Assembly: GCA_009838645.1 (NCBI GenBank)
Contig: VXRC01000049.1
Location: forward strand, 1-64,000
Direction: 5' to 3'
DNA: 64,000 bases
DNA from: Gemmatimonadota bacterium
GTDB lineage: Bacteria; JAAXHH01
Shown here: in pieces, positions 19,164 to 27,647 of the stretch
How the letters are laid out: the number at the start of each line of letters is the position of its first letter
Position numbering within the stretch: the first letter of the stretch is position 1
Program-made: the position numbers and the translations under genes
Notes under the pieces: generated by a model
Told to the model about the DNA's origin: nothing
Database searches by the model: none
Seen by the model: only the letters and a program-made list of their open reading frames with translations

Positions 19164-19352
19164 GCGGGAGGTCCTTTCTGCGCACAACCGCTCAAAATGT
19201 ACTTTCATCATGGGCTTGCAGACACCGGAAAACTTAGTGTTTCGGCATGGTCGTGTCAAGCGGGGCAGGATGGTCCGGGCCGTACCGCACGCGCTCCGCG
19301 ATACGTTACGATACGTCTGGATTTCGAGTCGCCCGCCCTGCCCTGATTTGCC

Positions 19353-19381
19353 TTGCTCCGACCTGGTGGGTCCTGTAGACT
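19353..19381 (+). promoter_or_regulatory. Possible pcm promoter with almost no leader
   Basis: TTGCTC (19353-19358), a 17-bp spacer and TAGACT (19376-19381). Transcription would begin about 19388, three bases before the pcm ATG. The -35 match is weak, so this is a tentative call. Confidence 0.3.
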
Positions 19382-19390
19382 GAACGGACC

Positions 19391-20050
19391 ATGCTGCTAT
19401 CCCGATTGTTCAAGAAAATCGAGTCGGTTGTCGTCCCCGTTTCATCACAGGAACGGATGATCGAAGAGCAGATCCGTGGACGCGGTCTCGACGACCCCCG
19501 GGTGATCGAGGCCATGCTCGCCGTACCGAGGCACCGGTTCATTCCCGAAGCGTACCGGTCGCACGCCTACGAAGACTGCGCCGTGTCGCTCGACCTGGGA
19601 CAGACCGTGTCCCAGCCCTACATCGTGGGGCTCATGACCCGACTGCTCGATGTGAGTACATCGGACCGGATCCTCGAAATCGGCACGGGATCGGGCTACC
19701 AGACGGCGATCCTGGCCCGGATCGCGCGGTCCGTATTCACGGTGGAACGGTTGTCCGTCCTCGGCCGGCGTGCCCGGGAGACCCTGGAGTCCCTGGGTTA
19801 CGACAACATCCATTACCGGATCGGTGACGGCTACGAGGGGTGGCCCGAGCATGCGCCCTTCGACGGGATCATGGTGACGGCTGCGCCCGGTGAGCTCCCC
19901 GACACGCTGTTTCGACAGTTGAAGGACAGGGGGAAAATGGTCATCCCAATCGGCGAAGAGCTTTATTCCGTGACGCGGTCGGGTGATGAGGCGGTCAAGC
20001 TACACCACGGCGGCGTGCGGTTCGTGCCCATGGTGGAGGATGGGGGGTAG
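19391..20050 (+). CDS. pcm: Protein-L-isoaspartate O-methyltransferase
   Basis: Pcm uses SAM to methylate isoaspartyl residues in aged proteins, starting their repair. The 219-residue protein shows RGLDDPRVIEAMLAVPRHRFIP, the family signature LDLGQTVSQPYIVGLMTRLL, SAM motif I ILEIGTGSGYQTAIL, and the post-motif APFDGIMVTAAPGELP. About 20 N-terminal residues (RLFKKIESVVVPVSSQE) precede the usual start. It converges with the giant helicase gene, leaving a 94-bp gap without a visible terminator. Confidence 0.93.
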   Translation: MLLSRLFKKIESVVVPVSSQERMIEEQIRGRGLDDPRVIEAMLAVPRHRFIPEAYRSHAYEDCAVSLDLGQTVSQPYIVGLMTRLLDVSTSDRILEIGTGSGYQTAILARIARSVFTVERLSVLGRRARETLESLGYDNIHYRIGDGYEGWPEHAPFDGIMVTAAPGELPDTLFRQLKDRGKMVIPIGEELYSVTRSGDEAVKLHHGGVRFVPMVEDGG

Positions 20051-20144
20051 TTTTGTTTCAGCAACAGACAGATCGGCTTCAATGTCCACGATTTGTATAG
20101 TTGGGCTGACTCCAGCAGGCTACCAGCATACTCCAAAGACACAA

Positions 20145-23100
20145 TCAAACAGGCTCCGGTTCGAACACGAATTCCGGCACTACTACCTCCCATGTGTCGC
20201 ACTTCATGACTTCACGGAAATTGGGATCAGATGCCTCGCGGCTCCAGGACACGATCGCAAATACAGACGCAGAACAGCACGCTGCCCCGCCTGGGGGCTC
20301 GAACGTCCTGGCAAGACGCCCAACCACCATTCCTTCCTGGTCGAGAAGTTCCCAGGTTCCTTGCTCGGTGATCCTCGTTGTAAGTGGATCGCCGTGCGAC
20401 AGGGCGGAGATTGCACGGTGCACTGAGTGGTTAGGTTGGAATCGTCCTACAAACCCCAGGTTTATTTCACGTAGACTGGGTCGCCGGTATTGACGTGCGA
20501 GTTCACGGGTAGGATTCTGTGCACCGTCCTGTGATCGGTAAAGTATCGATCCATTGTTCGGAAAGTAAAAAGGCAGTGAACGCAAATCTTCGGTGTATAC
20601 TGGGGATTCCGGTTCCTGAACGAGATTTCGTTGCCCGGGATGACCCACTGAGGAAGGTCCTTGAAAACGCACGGTTGCAAGGGTCTGTTTGGCACGGGTC
20701 ATGGACACATAAAAGAGTCTGCGAGGTGCATCTCGATCTTCATCTCTACCGACTTTGTCCCAACCTCCGTCAAGCACCACTACGTGTTCAAACTCCAGAC
20801 CTTTTGCACGGTGTGCCGTAAGCAGTAAAAGCCCATGTTGTCGCCGGCGGGCATCACGTCCCCATTCCGCCAGCCACTCCATGAAATGATCCAAAGGCAC
20901 TTCCCCAACGCCTGATTCCAACTCGAAATCATCCAGCGCTGATTGCATCAAATCCTTCCAAGGTCCCGTGGGCACGGTCTCCAAGCAGTAATAAAGGTCT
21001 GTATTATTCACCGCCCGGATTTCTCGGTGACGCAGCTGGTCGGTAAACATTCGTGTCTCGCGCAGGTGCCAGAAACTCGGGATTTCCTCATTTCCTAAAT
21101 GCACCGGGATTCCTGAGACCTCGCTGAGCGCCCTAACGGGATCCAGGTATTTCCACTCGCGAGCGATTACCGCACATTCGGACCAATTCCAGTCTGGAGA
21201 GAGCGATTCAAGACGCTTCAGTTCTTTGATAGCGACTTGGGCTTGTGATATCGGATCGCGTCTGGCATGCAGAATCTGAACCCGGCCTTTAGAGACCGGA
21301 TCGAGTGAACCCCACTTTCCGCCTTCGGGGTTTTTTGCACGGGCACGGTCAATACGGATAGGATGTTGCGACTTCAGCCTGTTACGGGCTGAATCGATAA
21401 TGGTATTTGCTGTAGTAATGATATGGCCGGTGGAACGATAGTTTTCGACAAGAAACATCGGTTTGGGACCGTAATCCTCCTCGAATCGACGGATGAATTC
21501 CACAGAAGCGCCGTTGAAGGTATAAATGTTCTGATCATCGTCACCGACGGCAAAGAGGGTGAGTTTGCGGTCCTCATCCTCAAGGGTTCGTCCTGCTAAT
21601 GCCGATATCAACTCGTATTGATCTTCGCCTATGTCTTGATACTCATCTACCAGAATCCATCGGAAACCCGCGAGAAGACGGTCTCGTTGATCGTCCGCTT
21701 CTTCCTCTTCAAGACCCTCCCCATGCAGCAAAGCAACCGCCTGGCGCAGAACTTTCCGGAATTCGGCATCGTCGAGCGTCTTCCTTTCTCGCTCCCGAAA
21801 GCTGACGCCTACGATTCGCATGGCGAGCGCATGACAGGTTAACACAGTAATCCCGCGAGCGTCGTCACCAATCAGTTCCTTCAAGCGTCGACGTATATCA
21901 ATGGCAGCGTGTCGATTATACGCCAAAGCAAGAATCCCTCGTGGATTCTCACGTCTCACACGTACGAGGTAGGCGATGCGATGCACAAGTACGCGTGTCT
22001 TACCCGATCCGGGACCGGCAAGAACCAGCATATTCATCTGTTCGTGGTCATCTGCGACGATTCTTTGCTGGATCGGGTTTTTCAAGCTTTCGACGATGGC
22101 CCGCCACGATTCCGGCGTGGTCTCCCGGGCAGTTTCTTTTTCGCGATCGGGCAACCACCGCTTTATGAAATCCTCTTGTTTCAGACTGAAGTAGTCCATG
22201 GCAAGTCGCAGTGCATCGGCAATGTCCTCAAGTCCGCGCTGCGCGAATTCAGCCATCACATGGATCTGACGTACCTGTCCCTTGTAGTGCTGATCGAGCG
22301 GTTCAAAGTCTACTTTGGCAAAACCCCTTCTGTCTTCTGCCAGTTTGATTGTCATAGCGGGACGGAATACCGCGAGGCCCTTGTGTAGGCGAATGACTTC
22401 CTGCTCATGCATCCAGAGGAGCGCGCGGTCCAGGAGCTTCTCCGGCTTTTTACTTTCAAGAAAAAGGTCGGACGTAATAGCGGCCAATAGCTTGCCCAGC
22501 GTAGTTTCGACGAGTAGATCAGTGCCTTGTCTGCCGGGTGGAAGACCAGAAAGCAGACTATCCAGGAGACTCTTTGCCCCATTTCTCCTTCGTGATGCAA
22601 GCTCCTCCAAGTCCGACCAGGAGCGTCTTAACGTTACCTGCACGGTATCCATGTTCGTACGTCTTACCCCGAGGCTTCCAGCGTCGCCGCCTTCGCCGCG
22701 CCCGTCAAAGGCGATACTGCGTAGTATGCGCCAGATAAGTTCAGGTAGCGGGTTTTCAACATCTTTGGCTCTAAGTAAATCTGATGCAACACGCAAATGT
22801 AGCGGCCATCTTTCTCCGACACTGATATCTGGAGCTATTTCACGCATCAGTGAAATCAGATTGGTTTCCAACTCGGCAGCCTCATTGAACCGTTTCTGCG
22901 ATGATCTGACTACACCTGAGTGAACAAAGGCTGTGAGTGCCGTATCGTTGCTTGCTATGCCTACCCGTTCCAAATCGTACATTGCACCTCGAACGGCTTC
23001 GGCACTCAATCCGGAGATACCCATGAGTTCGTCGGTAGATATGCCATCATCCGGATCCGCATCAATCAGTGTTTCGGCGATGCTGAGCAGTCTCTTACGA

Positions 23101-25334
23101 TAGTCTTCGGCTATATTCATTTTCGATAGCCGACTCTGTGCTTCATCCACAGAATCTACCCTCAACGACGAAGGAAAGACCTGCACTCTATTCTCTTCTC
23201 GTGTCAGCAAGATCGCCTCTTCAAGCCAAGACACGGCTGTTCGTACACGGGTATCATCCGTAGTAGAGTCTCTTTCGAATACCTTCTCATCATCCTCGCC
23301 AAGTATTTCGCCGGGTGTGGCCACGACTTCGCCATTCAATCGCTTCTTACGATCCAGGTTACGAAGTGACCTGAGAACGCCATGGATTTCCTGCCGAGTA
23401 AGCCTTGACCGAGCCGACATTCCGAATTGCCGTTCGATGTCTTCAGGTGAATACAATAACACGCAAAGCGCTAACTGACGGTCACGTCCGGCACGTCCCG
23501 CTTCTTGCAGGTAATTCTCCAACGACCCTGGAATGTCCGCATGGATTACCAGGCGGACGTCCGACTTGTCAATTCCCATGCCGAATGCATTCGTCGCGGT
23601 AACGACACGCAATTCACCATCGATAAAGCGATGCTGCACGTCCTTCTTGGTATCCGGAGGTAACCCGGCATGAAAGAAATCAGCCCTTATTTCCTTGTCC
23701 TGAAGAAACTCCGCAATCTCTTCGGTCTGACGTCGCGACGCGCAATAAATAATGGCGCCACCAGGCGTTTCTACAGGCAGGTACGTCGTCAAAATGTGAA
23801 GAATGTGTGCGAACTTCTCCCCGCCCGTTGTCGGAATTACCGTGAATTCCAGATTCGTGCGATGAGTGCCGCCGTCAAAAACCTCCAATTCGATACCGAG
23901 TTCTTCCTTGAAATGTTGGTTGATGTCCGCCACTACATCGGGTTTGGCTGTTGCGGTCAAGCACATTACTGGGGGTATCGACTGATTTCCGGCTCTTTCG
24001 CGAATGAATCGACCCACGTAACGGTAGTCTGGCCGGAAGTCGTGTCCCCACTTTGAGAGGCAGTGGGCTTCATCCAATACCCAGCCACCGATCTCACGCT
24101 GATCGATCACGCGTCGGACCGCAGTGCTACGCAGTTGCTCTGGTGAGATGAGCAGGATTCCTGCATCGCCAAGACGAACGCGATCAAGCGCATCTTTCCG
24201 TTCCGGCAGGCTCAACAGTCCGTTAACGGCTACACACGAACCGACACCTTGTGCCTCCAGTCCCGACACCTGGTCTTCCATGAGTGCGACTAAGGGTGAG
24301 ATCACAACCGTTAAGGCGCCGGTTTTGTCATAACGAGACAATGCGGGTAGCTGATAGCAGAGAGATTTGCCCGTTCCGGTGGGTAGAATACCCAACAAGT
24401 GCCGGCGTGACATCGCTTCTTCAATGATGACCTGTTGCATGGGACGACCATCATCGTTCTTTGGATCTGGGCGATATTCGTCAAAACCGAACCATCGTTT
24501 GAGTTCTTCTCGAGGATCGTGTCTTTCGGCGCACCAGTCACAGTCCGATTTTCCGCAGGGCGTGTCCCTGAGTAACCGTACATATTCACCAGATTGCGGA
24601 AACTGGTGTCGAACCCAGGGTGGCATAACCGAATTGCCTCCCGACACGGACAACCAGGCCAATGCATACGCAAGGGACCATCCATCGGAATGTTTCTGGT
24701 TCAGAACCCTTTGACCTTGGTTCGCGCATGCGTTTCCGTCTAGTTGGTTTCGGATCGCATCAGTCGCGGTCGCACGGTTTGGCCGTTCCGCTCCGCGTAT
24801 ATCAGTGAATACATGCTCGAAACCCTTACCATTGGGTTCCATTGAAGTCAGATAATGCCAGGCAACAAGCAATTCGGGGGATGCCTTCCGGAACTCGTTG
24901 TTTTGGTTACTGAAGACTTCCAAAACAAGCCGGGCGTCCAGTTCGGGGTCATTTATTCGACCTCGTTTGAGTTGGCCGTCTTGATAGTGTTTGACGAGGT
25001 GGTGATAGGGATTGCGGGGAAAGGCGAGAGGGTTAAGCCACAAAGTATCTACCGCCGGTAAACTCAATACTGCGAGATCCGGCTTTGCAGCCCGGAGATG
25101 AGGAAGATCGAAATCTATCAGATTATGTCCGAGCAGGAAATCTGCAGTTACAGCAAACTCGTCAAGCATCGCCAAAGCCGCACCAAAATCGCCACGGTCG
25201 AAGATCAGAGGTTGATCGACACCTGGTCGTACAGCTGCAAATGCACGAATACGGCCGTTTTGCTTGTTTACTTCGAGGTCAAGAGAGAGACAGCGAGGGA
25301 GTAAGGTGGAGTCCATATCCGATGCGATGTGCAA
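20145..25334 (-). CDS. Exonuclease-RecQ-UvrD triple-fusion DNA helicase
   Basis: One frame of about 1,729 codons holds three enzymes. Residues 1-170 look like a DEDD 3'-5' exonuclease: D19-L-E21 (LSLDLEV), D74/D76 (GHNLIDFD) and D133 (NDPELDARL). A short Cys motif (CGKSDCDWC, near 260) follows. Residues 295-640 are a RecQ helicase: PTGTGKS 318-324, DEAH 421-424 with KWGHDFRPDY, and QEAGRAGRDR 610-619. Residues 650-1050 are helical and winged-helix-like. Residues 1090-1560 are a UvrD/Rep helicase: AGPGSGKT 1106-1113, DEYQDI, GDDDQNIYTFNGA, TAHRAKGLEFEHVVVLDG and FYVSMTRAK. The C-terminal 170 residues are unassigned. The start is either TTG 25334 or ATG 25316, neither with a good ribosome site. 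The gene is clearly AT-richer than its neighbours and begins 9 bp after the AKR-like gene. Exonuclease plus RecQ recalls eukaryotic WRN; the added SF1 motor is unusual. Confidence 0.9.
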   Translation of the reverse strand: MHIASDMDSTLLPRCLSLDLEVNKQNGRIRAFAAVRPGVDQPLIFDRGDFGAALAMLDEFAVTADFLLGHNLIDFDLPHLRAAKPDLAVLSLPAVDTLWLNPLAFPRNPYHHLVKHYQDGQLKRGRINDPELDARLVLEVFSNQNNEFRKASPELLVAWHYLTSMEPNGKGFEHVFTDIRGAERPNRATATDAIRNQLDGNACANQGQRVLNQKHSDGWSLAYALAWLSVSGGNSVMPPWVRHQFPQSGEYVRLLRDTPCGKSDCDWCAERHDPREELKRWFGFDEYRPDPKNDDGRPMQQVIIEEAMSRRHLLGILPTGTGKSLCYQLPALSRYDKTGALTVVISPLVALMEDQVSGLEAQGVGSCVAVNGLLSLPERKDALDRVRLGDAGILLISPEQLRSTAVRRVIDQREIGGWVLDEAHCLSKWGHDFRPDYRYVGRFIRERAGNQSIPPVMCLTATAKPDVVADINQHFKEELGIELEVFDGGTHRTNLEFTVIPTTGGEKFAHILHILTTYLPVETPGGAIIYCASRRQTEEIAEFLQDKEIRADFFHAGLPPDTKKDVQHRFIDGELRVVTATNAFGMGIDKSDVRLVIHADIPGSLENYLQEAGRAGRDRQLALCVLLYSPEDIERQFGMSARSRLTRQEIHGVLRSLRNLDRKKRLNGEVVATPGEILGEDDEKVFERDSTTDDTRVRTAVSWLEEAILLTREENRVQVFPSSLRVDSVDEAQSRLSKMNIAEDYRKRLLSIAETLIDADPDDGISTDELMGISGLSAEAVRGAMYDLERVGIASNDTALTAFVHSGVVRSSQKRFNEAAELETNLISLMREIAPDISVGERWPLHLRVASDLLRAKDVENPLPELIWRILRSIAFDGRGEGGDAGSLGVRRTNMDTVQVTLRRSWSDLEELASRRRNGAKSLLDSLLSGLPPGRQGTDLLVETTLGKLLAAITSDLFLESKKPEKLLDRALLWMHEQEVIRLHKGLAVFRPAMTIKLAEDRRGFAKVDFEPLDQHYKGQVRQIHVMAEFAQRGLEDIADALRLAMDYFSLKQEDFIKRWLPDREKETARETTPESWRAIVESLKNPIQQRIVADDHEQMNMLVLAGPGSGKTRVLVHRIAYLVRVRRENPRGILALAYNRHAAIDIRRRLKELIGDDARGITVLTCHALAMRIVGVSFRERERKTLDDAEFRKVLRQAVALLHGEGLEEEEADDQRDRLLAGFRWILVDEYQDIGEDQYELISALAGRTLEDEDRKLTLFAVGDDDQNIYTFNGASVEFIRRFEEDYGPKPMFLVENYRSTGHIITTANTIIDSARNRLKSQHPIRIDRARAKNPEGGKWGSLDPVSKGRVQILHARRDPISQAQVAIKELKRLESLSPDWNWSECAVIAREWKYLDPVRALSEVSGIPVHLGNEEIPSFWHLRETRMFTDQLRHREIRAVNNTDLYYCLETVPTGPWKDLMQSALDDFELESGVGEVPLDHFMEWLAEWGRDARRRQHGLLLLTAHRAKGLEFEHVVVLDGGWDKVGRDEDRDAPRRLFYVSMTRAKQTLATVRFQGPSSVGHPGQRNLVQEPESPVYTEDLRSLPFYFPNNGSILYRSQDGAQNPTRELARQYRRPSLREINLGFVGRFQPNHSVHRAISALSHGDPLTTRITEQGTWELLDQEGMVVGRLARTFEPPGGAACCSASVFAIVSWSREASDPNFREVMKCDTWEVVVPEFVFEPEPV

Positions 25335-25343
25335 GAGTTCAAC

Positions 25344-26351
25344 TCAGGCGGCGCCCAGCACCTCGCGGGCGGCCTGCGTGGTCTCGCGGACCTGGTTGAG
25401 AGTCCCCAGTCCGAACATCGAGGCTGCTACGCCCATCTCGTTGAAGACATACTCGAACGCCTTGTGTCCGAGGTAGCGGCCGCCGGCCATCGGCTTGATG
25501 GCGATGACGGGCCTGGTGGCCCGCCGGATGGCGTCGATGGCCACGTCTCGGGTGGGGAACATGAAGGTGCCCGGGGCGTTTACCGTGGTCAGGTAGCCGT
25601 CGACCGGAATATCCTCGGCCTCGAGCAGCGGCAGGGTGACCCCGGCGTGGTGGACGCTCGTGATTACGGTACTGAACCGTTCACGCAGGAAGCCCAGGTA
25701 CTCGCGGATCAGGTCGAAGCGCCCGGACATGGCGAGCAGGTCGATTTCAGCCCCCGGATCGGCCACGAGAATGTCGCACCCGGCGAAGAAGCCCAGGTAC
25801 TGTTCCAGGACGCCGTAGTCGATCTCGAACCGGGCGGCGTCCGCTTCCGTGTACGGCGGCACGGACTCCGGCGTGACGATGCCGTCGAAGGTGTCGCCCA
25901 GGTTGTAGCGTATGATGTCGTCGCGGTGGAAATGATCGCGGAAGGCCTGGCCGGCAAGAGCTTCGTTGCGGCCGTAGAATGTCGAGTGGGCTCGATCGGA
26001 ATAGGAGACGATCTCGCCGTCCAGCGTCACCGGGATCAGGATATAGGCCACCATGCCCAATCTGATGCCGGTCTGTTGCTCGGTTTCCCAGATGGCCTGC
26101 AGGTGCAGCCGATCGAGCCTCGGCAGCATGTGGTCCACCTGGACGGCCGTGATGCCGCCTTCCTCGACGGCGTAGCGTAACACGTCGGTCACGGACTGGA
26201 CGCGGCTGAAGGCGCGGTAATTCTCCGCGTCCCGCGCCTTGTTCTGGTAAGAACAACCGTCGTAGGGATGGATGCCCATGATCAGCCGAGGCACCTCGGC
26301 CTGGCCGATCCGTGTCGTGGGTACGCCGCAGCCTTCCAGGTAGGTTTTCAT
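25344..26351 (-). CDS. Aldo/keto-reductase-like TIM-barrel protein
   Basis: The ATG at 26349-26351 is preferred: the longer frame begins upstream of the predicted transcription start near 26426. The 335-residue product begins MKTYLEGCGVPTTRIGQAEVPRLIMGIHPYDG and ends with an aldo/keto-reductase-like strand-helix, RPVIAIKPMAGGR and FGLGTLNQVRETTQAARE. The usual catalytic Tyr/Lys tetrad is not obvious, so it may be a catalytically altered AKR relative. It appears to be a lineage-specific family; the substrate is unknown. The giant helicase gene follows 9 bp downstream and probably shares this promoter. Confidence 0.65.
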   Translation of the reverse strand: MKTYLEGCGVPTTRIGQAEVPRLIMGIHPYDGCSYQNKARDAENYRAFSRVQSVTDVLRYAVEEGGITAVQVDHMLPRLDRLHLQAIWETEQQTGIRLGMVAYILIPVTLDGEIVSYSDRAHSTFYGRNEALAGQAFRDHFHRDDIIRYNLGDTFDGIVTPESVPPYTEADAARFEIDYGVLEQYLGFFAGCDILVADPGAEIDLLAMSGRFDLIREYLGFLRERFSTVITSVHHAGVTLPLLEAEDIPVDGYLTTVNAPGTFMFPTRDVAIDAIRRATRPVIAIKPMAGGRYLGHKAFEYVFNEMGVAASMFGLGTLNQVRETTQAAREVLGAA

Positions 26352-26432
26352 CGCTTCCGAGTCCCGGACTTCGGGTTTGATCCCACAAACATCGGTTGAT
26401 GCTTCATTACAAGAACATTTCAAGGTCTGGCC

Positions 26433-26462
26433 AATATACACCTTCAATTACCAGGTATGCAA
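26433..26462 (-). promoter_or_regulatory. Promoter for the AKR-like/helicase transcript
   Basis: Read leftwards: TTGCAT (26462-26457), an 18-bp spacer and TATATT (26438-26433). The start would be near 26426, leaving a leader of about 75 nt before the ATG at 26351. The 355-bp gap 26352-26706 also holds the opposite SMP-30 promoter and an 18-bp repeat; I see nothing else in it. Confidence 0.4.
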
Positions 26463-26535
26463 GCCCCGGCCGTCACACCGCACAAGTTCCCGGAATCCCG
26501 CCGCAACTTGTCATGTTTTTAAACCATGTCCCGCC

Positions 26536-26564
26536 TTGACCTTCGCCGTCTTTTGGTATATATA
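26536..26564 (+). promoter_or_regulatory. Promoter of the SMP-30 to sulfatase gene run
   Basis: TTGACC (26536-26541), a 17-bp spacer and TATATA (26559-26564), in a run of alternating TA. Predicted start is near 26571. The leader of about 136 nt carries three 18-bp repeats before the ribosome site ggag at about 26696. Confidence 0.5.
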
Positions 26565-26617
26565 CTTGCAGTCCCGCCGATATGTCCTTCCCCGGCGGCA
26601 CCGCACGCGTAAATGCA

Positions 26618-26669
26618 GTGAAGCGGCAAGACACCGTGAAGCGGCAAGACACCGTGAAGCGGCAAGACT
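26618..26669. repeat. 18-bp tandem repeat, about 2.9 copies
   Basis: The unit gtgaagcggcaagacacc starts at 26618, 26636 and 26654; the copies are identical until the last two bases. It lies in the leader between the predicted promoter and the SMP-30 start. The unit length is a multiple of three but the repeat is upstream of the chosen start codon. Confidence 0.85.
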
Positions 26670-26706
26670 TGTGCAGCATTCGAATTTGTTCAACCGGAGC
26701 AACGCC

Positions 26707-27621
26707 ATGATGGCGACCATCGAGAAAATCGCGGAAGTCGAGGCAATGGTGGGCGAGGGGCCGGTCTGGGACCCGGACAGCAGAACGCTCATCTGGACCG
26801 ACATCCGGACCGGCCGGTTCTTCACCTATGACCCGGCCACGAATCAGAACCGACAGGTGCACGACGGTTTCAACGTCGGCGGGTTCGCCTTCAACGAATT
26901 CGGAGGTCTTGTAGCCTGCATCTGGGACGGGGTCGTGCTATGGAAGTCGGACGACGAGTGGGTGCGCGTTTTCGACGAGACCCATGAAGGAGAACCGCTG
27001 CGCTTCAACGACGTGACGGCCGACCCCGGCGGGCGAATGTTCGCCGGCTCCCTGATCGACGGCGGCCTGGGCAAGCTGTACCGTTTCGACCCGGACGGCA
27101 GCGTGGAAGTCATCGAAGAGGGGATCGGGTGCAGCAACGGCATGGGATACTCGCCGGACGAATCGATCATGTACTACACCGATTCCGCCGTGCGGACGAT
27201 CTATGCTTACGACTACGACCGGGCGACCGGTTCCGTGTCCAACCGGCGCGATTTCGTCAAGCTGCCCGACACCGCGGGGGTTCCGGACGGGATGACGGTG
27301 GATGCCGAGGGATTCGTCTGGACGGCCGTCTGGTTCGATGGATGCATCGTCCGGTTCGACCCCGACGGCGTGGAAGAGCGGCGCATCGCGCTGCCGGCGA
27401 TCCAGACTTCGAGCGTCATTTTCGGCGGTACGGACCTCACGGACATCTACGTGACGACCGCCGGGACCTCGCTGGAACCCGGCTCTCCCCTGGATCCGAA
27501 GGACTACGACTGGCAGGCATACGGAAAACATTACCGCGGTGGCGGATTGTTCCGCGTGCGGCAGGACATTCAGGGAAAACCCGAATACAAGGCCCGTTTT
27601 CCGTGGCCGGACAGCTCCTGA
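26707..27621 (+). CDS. SMP-30/gluconolactonase family protein
   Basis: This 304-residue six-bladed beta-propeller hydrolyses sugar lactones (gluconolactonase, regucalcin). Metal-site residues are visible: E17 (GEGPVWD), Asn in LRFNDVTADPGG, Asn in GCSNGMGYSPDES and Asp in VPDGMTVDAEG. The ATG at 26707 follows a ggag site; the frame upstream crosses the 18-bp repeats and is not family-like. It heads a rightward run with the D-aminoacylase-like gene 26 bp downstream, which does not share an obvious pathway with a lactonase. The C-terminal GLFRVRQDIQGKP is typical. Confidence 0.9.
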   Translation: MMATIEKIAEVEAMVGEGPVWDPDSRTLIWTDIRTGRFFTYDPATNQNRQVHDGFNVGGFAFNEFGGLVACIWDGVVLWKSDDEWVRVFDETHEGEPLRFNDVTADPGGRMFAGSLIDGGLGKLYRFDPDGSVEVIEEGIGCSNGMGYSPDESIMYYTDSAVRTIYAYDYDRATGSVSNRRDFVKLPDTAGVPDGMTVDAEGFVWTAVWFDGCIVRFDPDGVEERRIALPAIQTSSVIFGGTDLTDIYVTTAGTSLEPGSPLDPKDYDWQAYGKHYRGGGLFRVRQDIQGKPEYKARFPWPDSS

Positions 27622-27647
27622 TAGACAGAACCTGACTGGAGGAATGC

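Noticed and set aside
20145-25334. Reading the giant helicase as a frameshift-joined pair of separate genes
   Set aside because: The frame is continuous with no internal stop, and the region between the two motors is long and protein-like rather than a short junction.
26377-26706. N-terminal extension of the SMP-30 protein
   Set aside because: The upstream frame crosses the predicted promoter and 18-bp repeats, and the family start with a ribosome site is at 26707.
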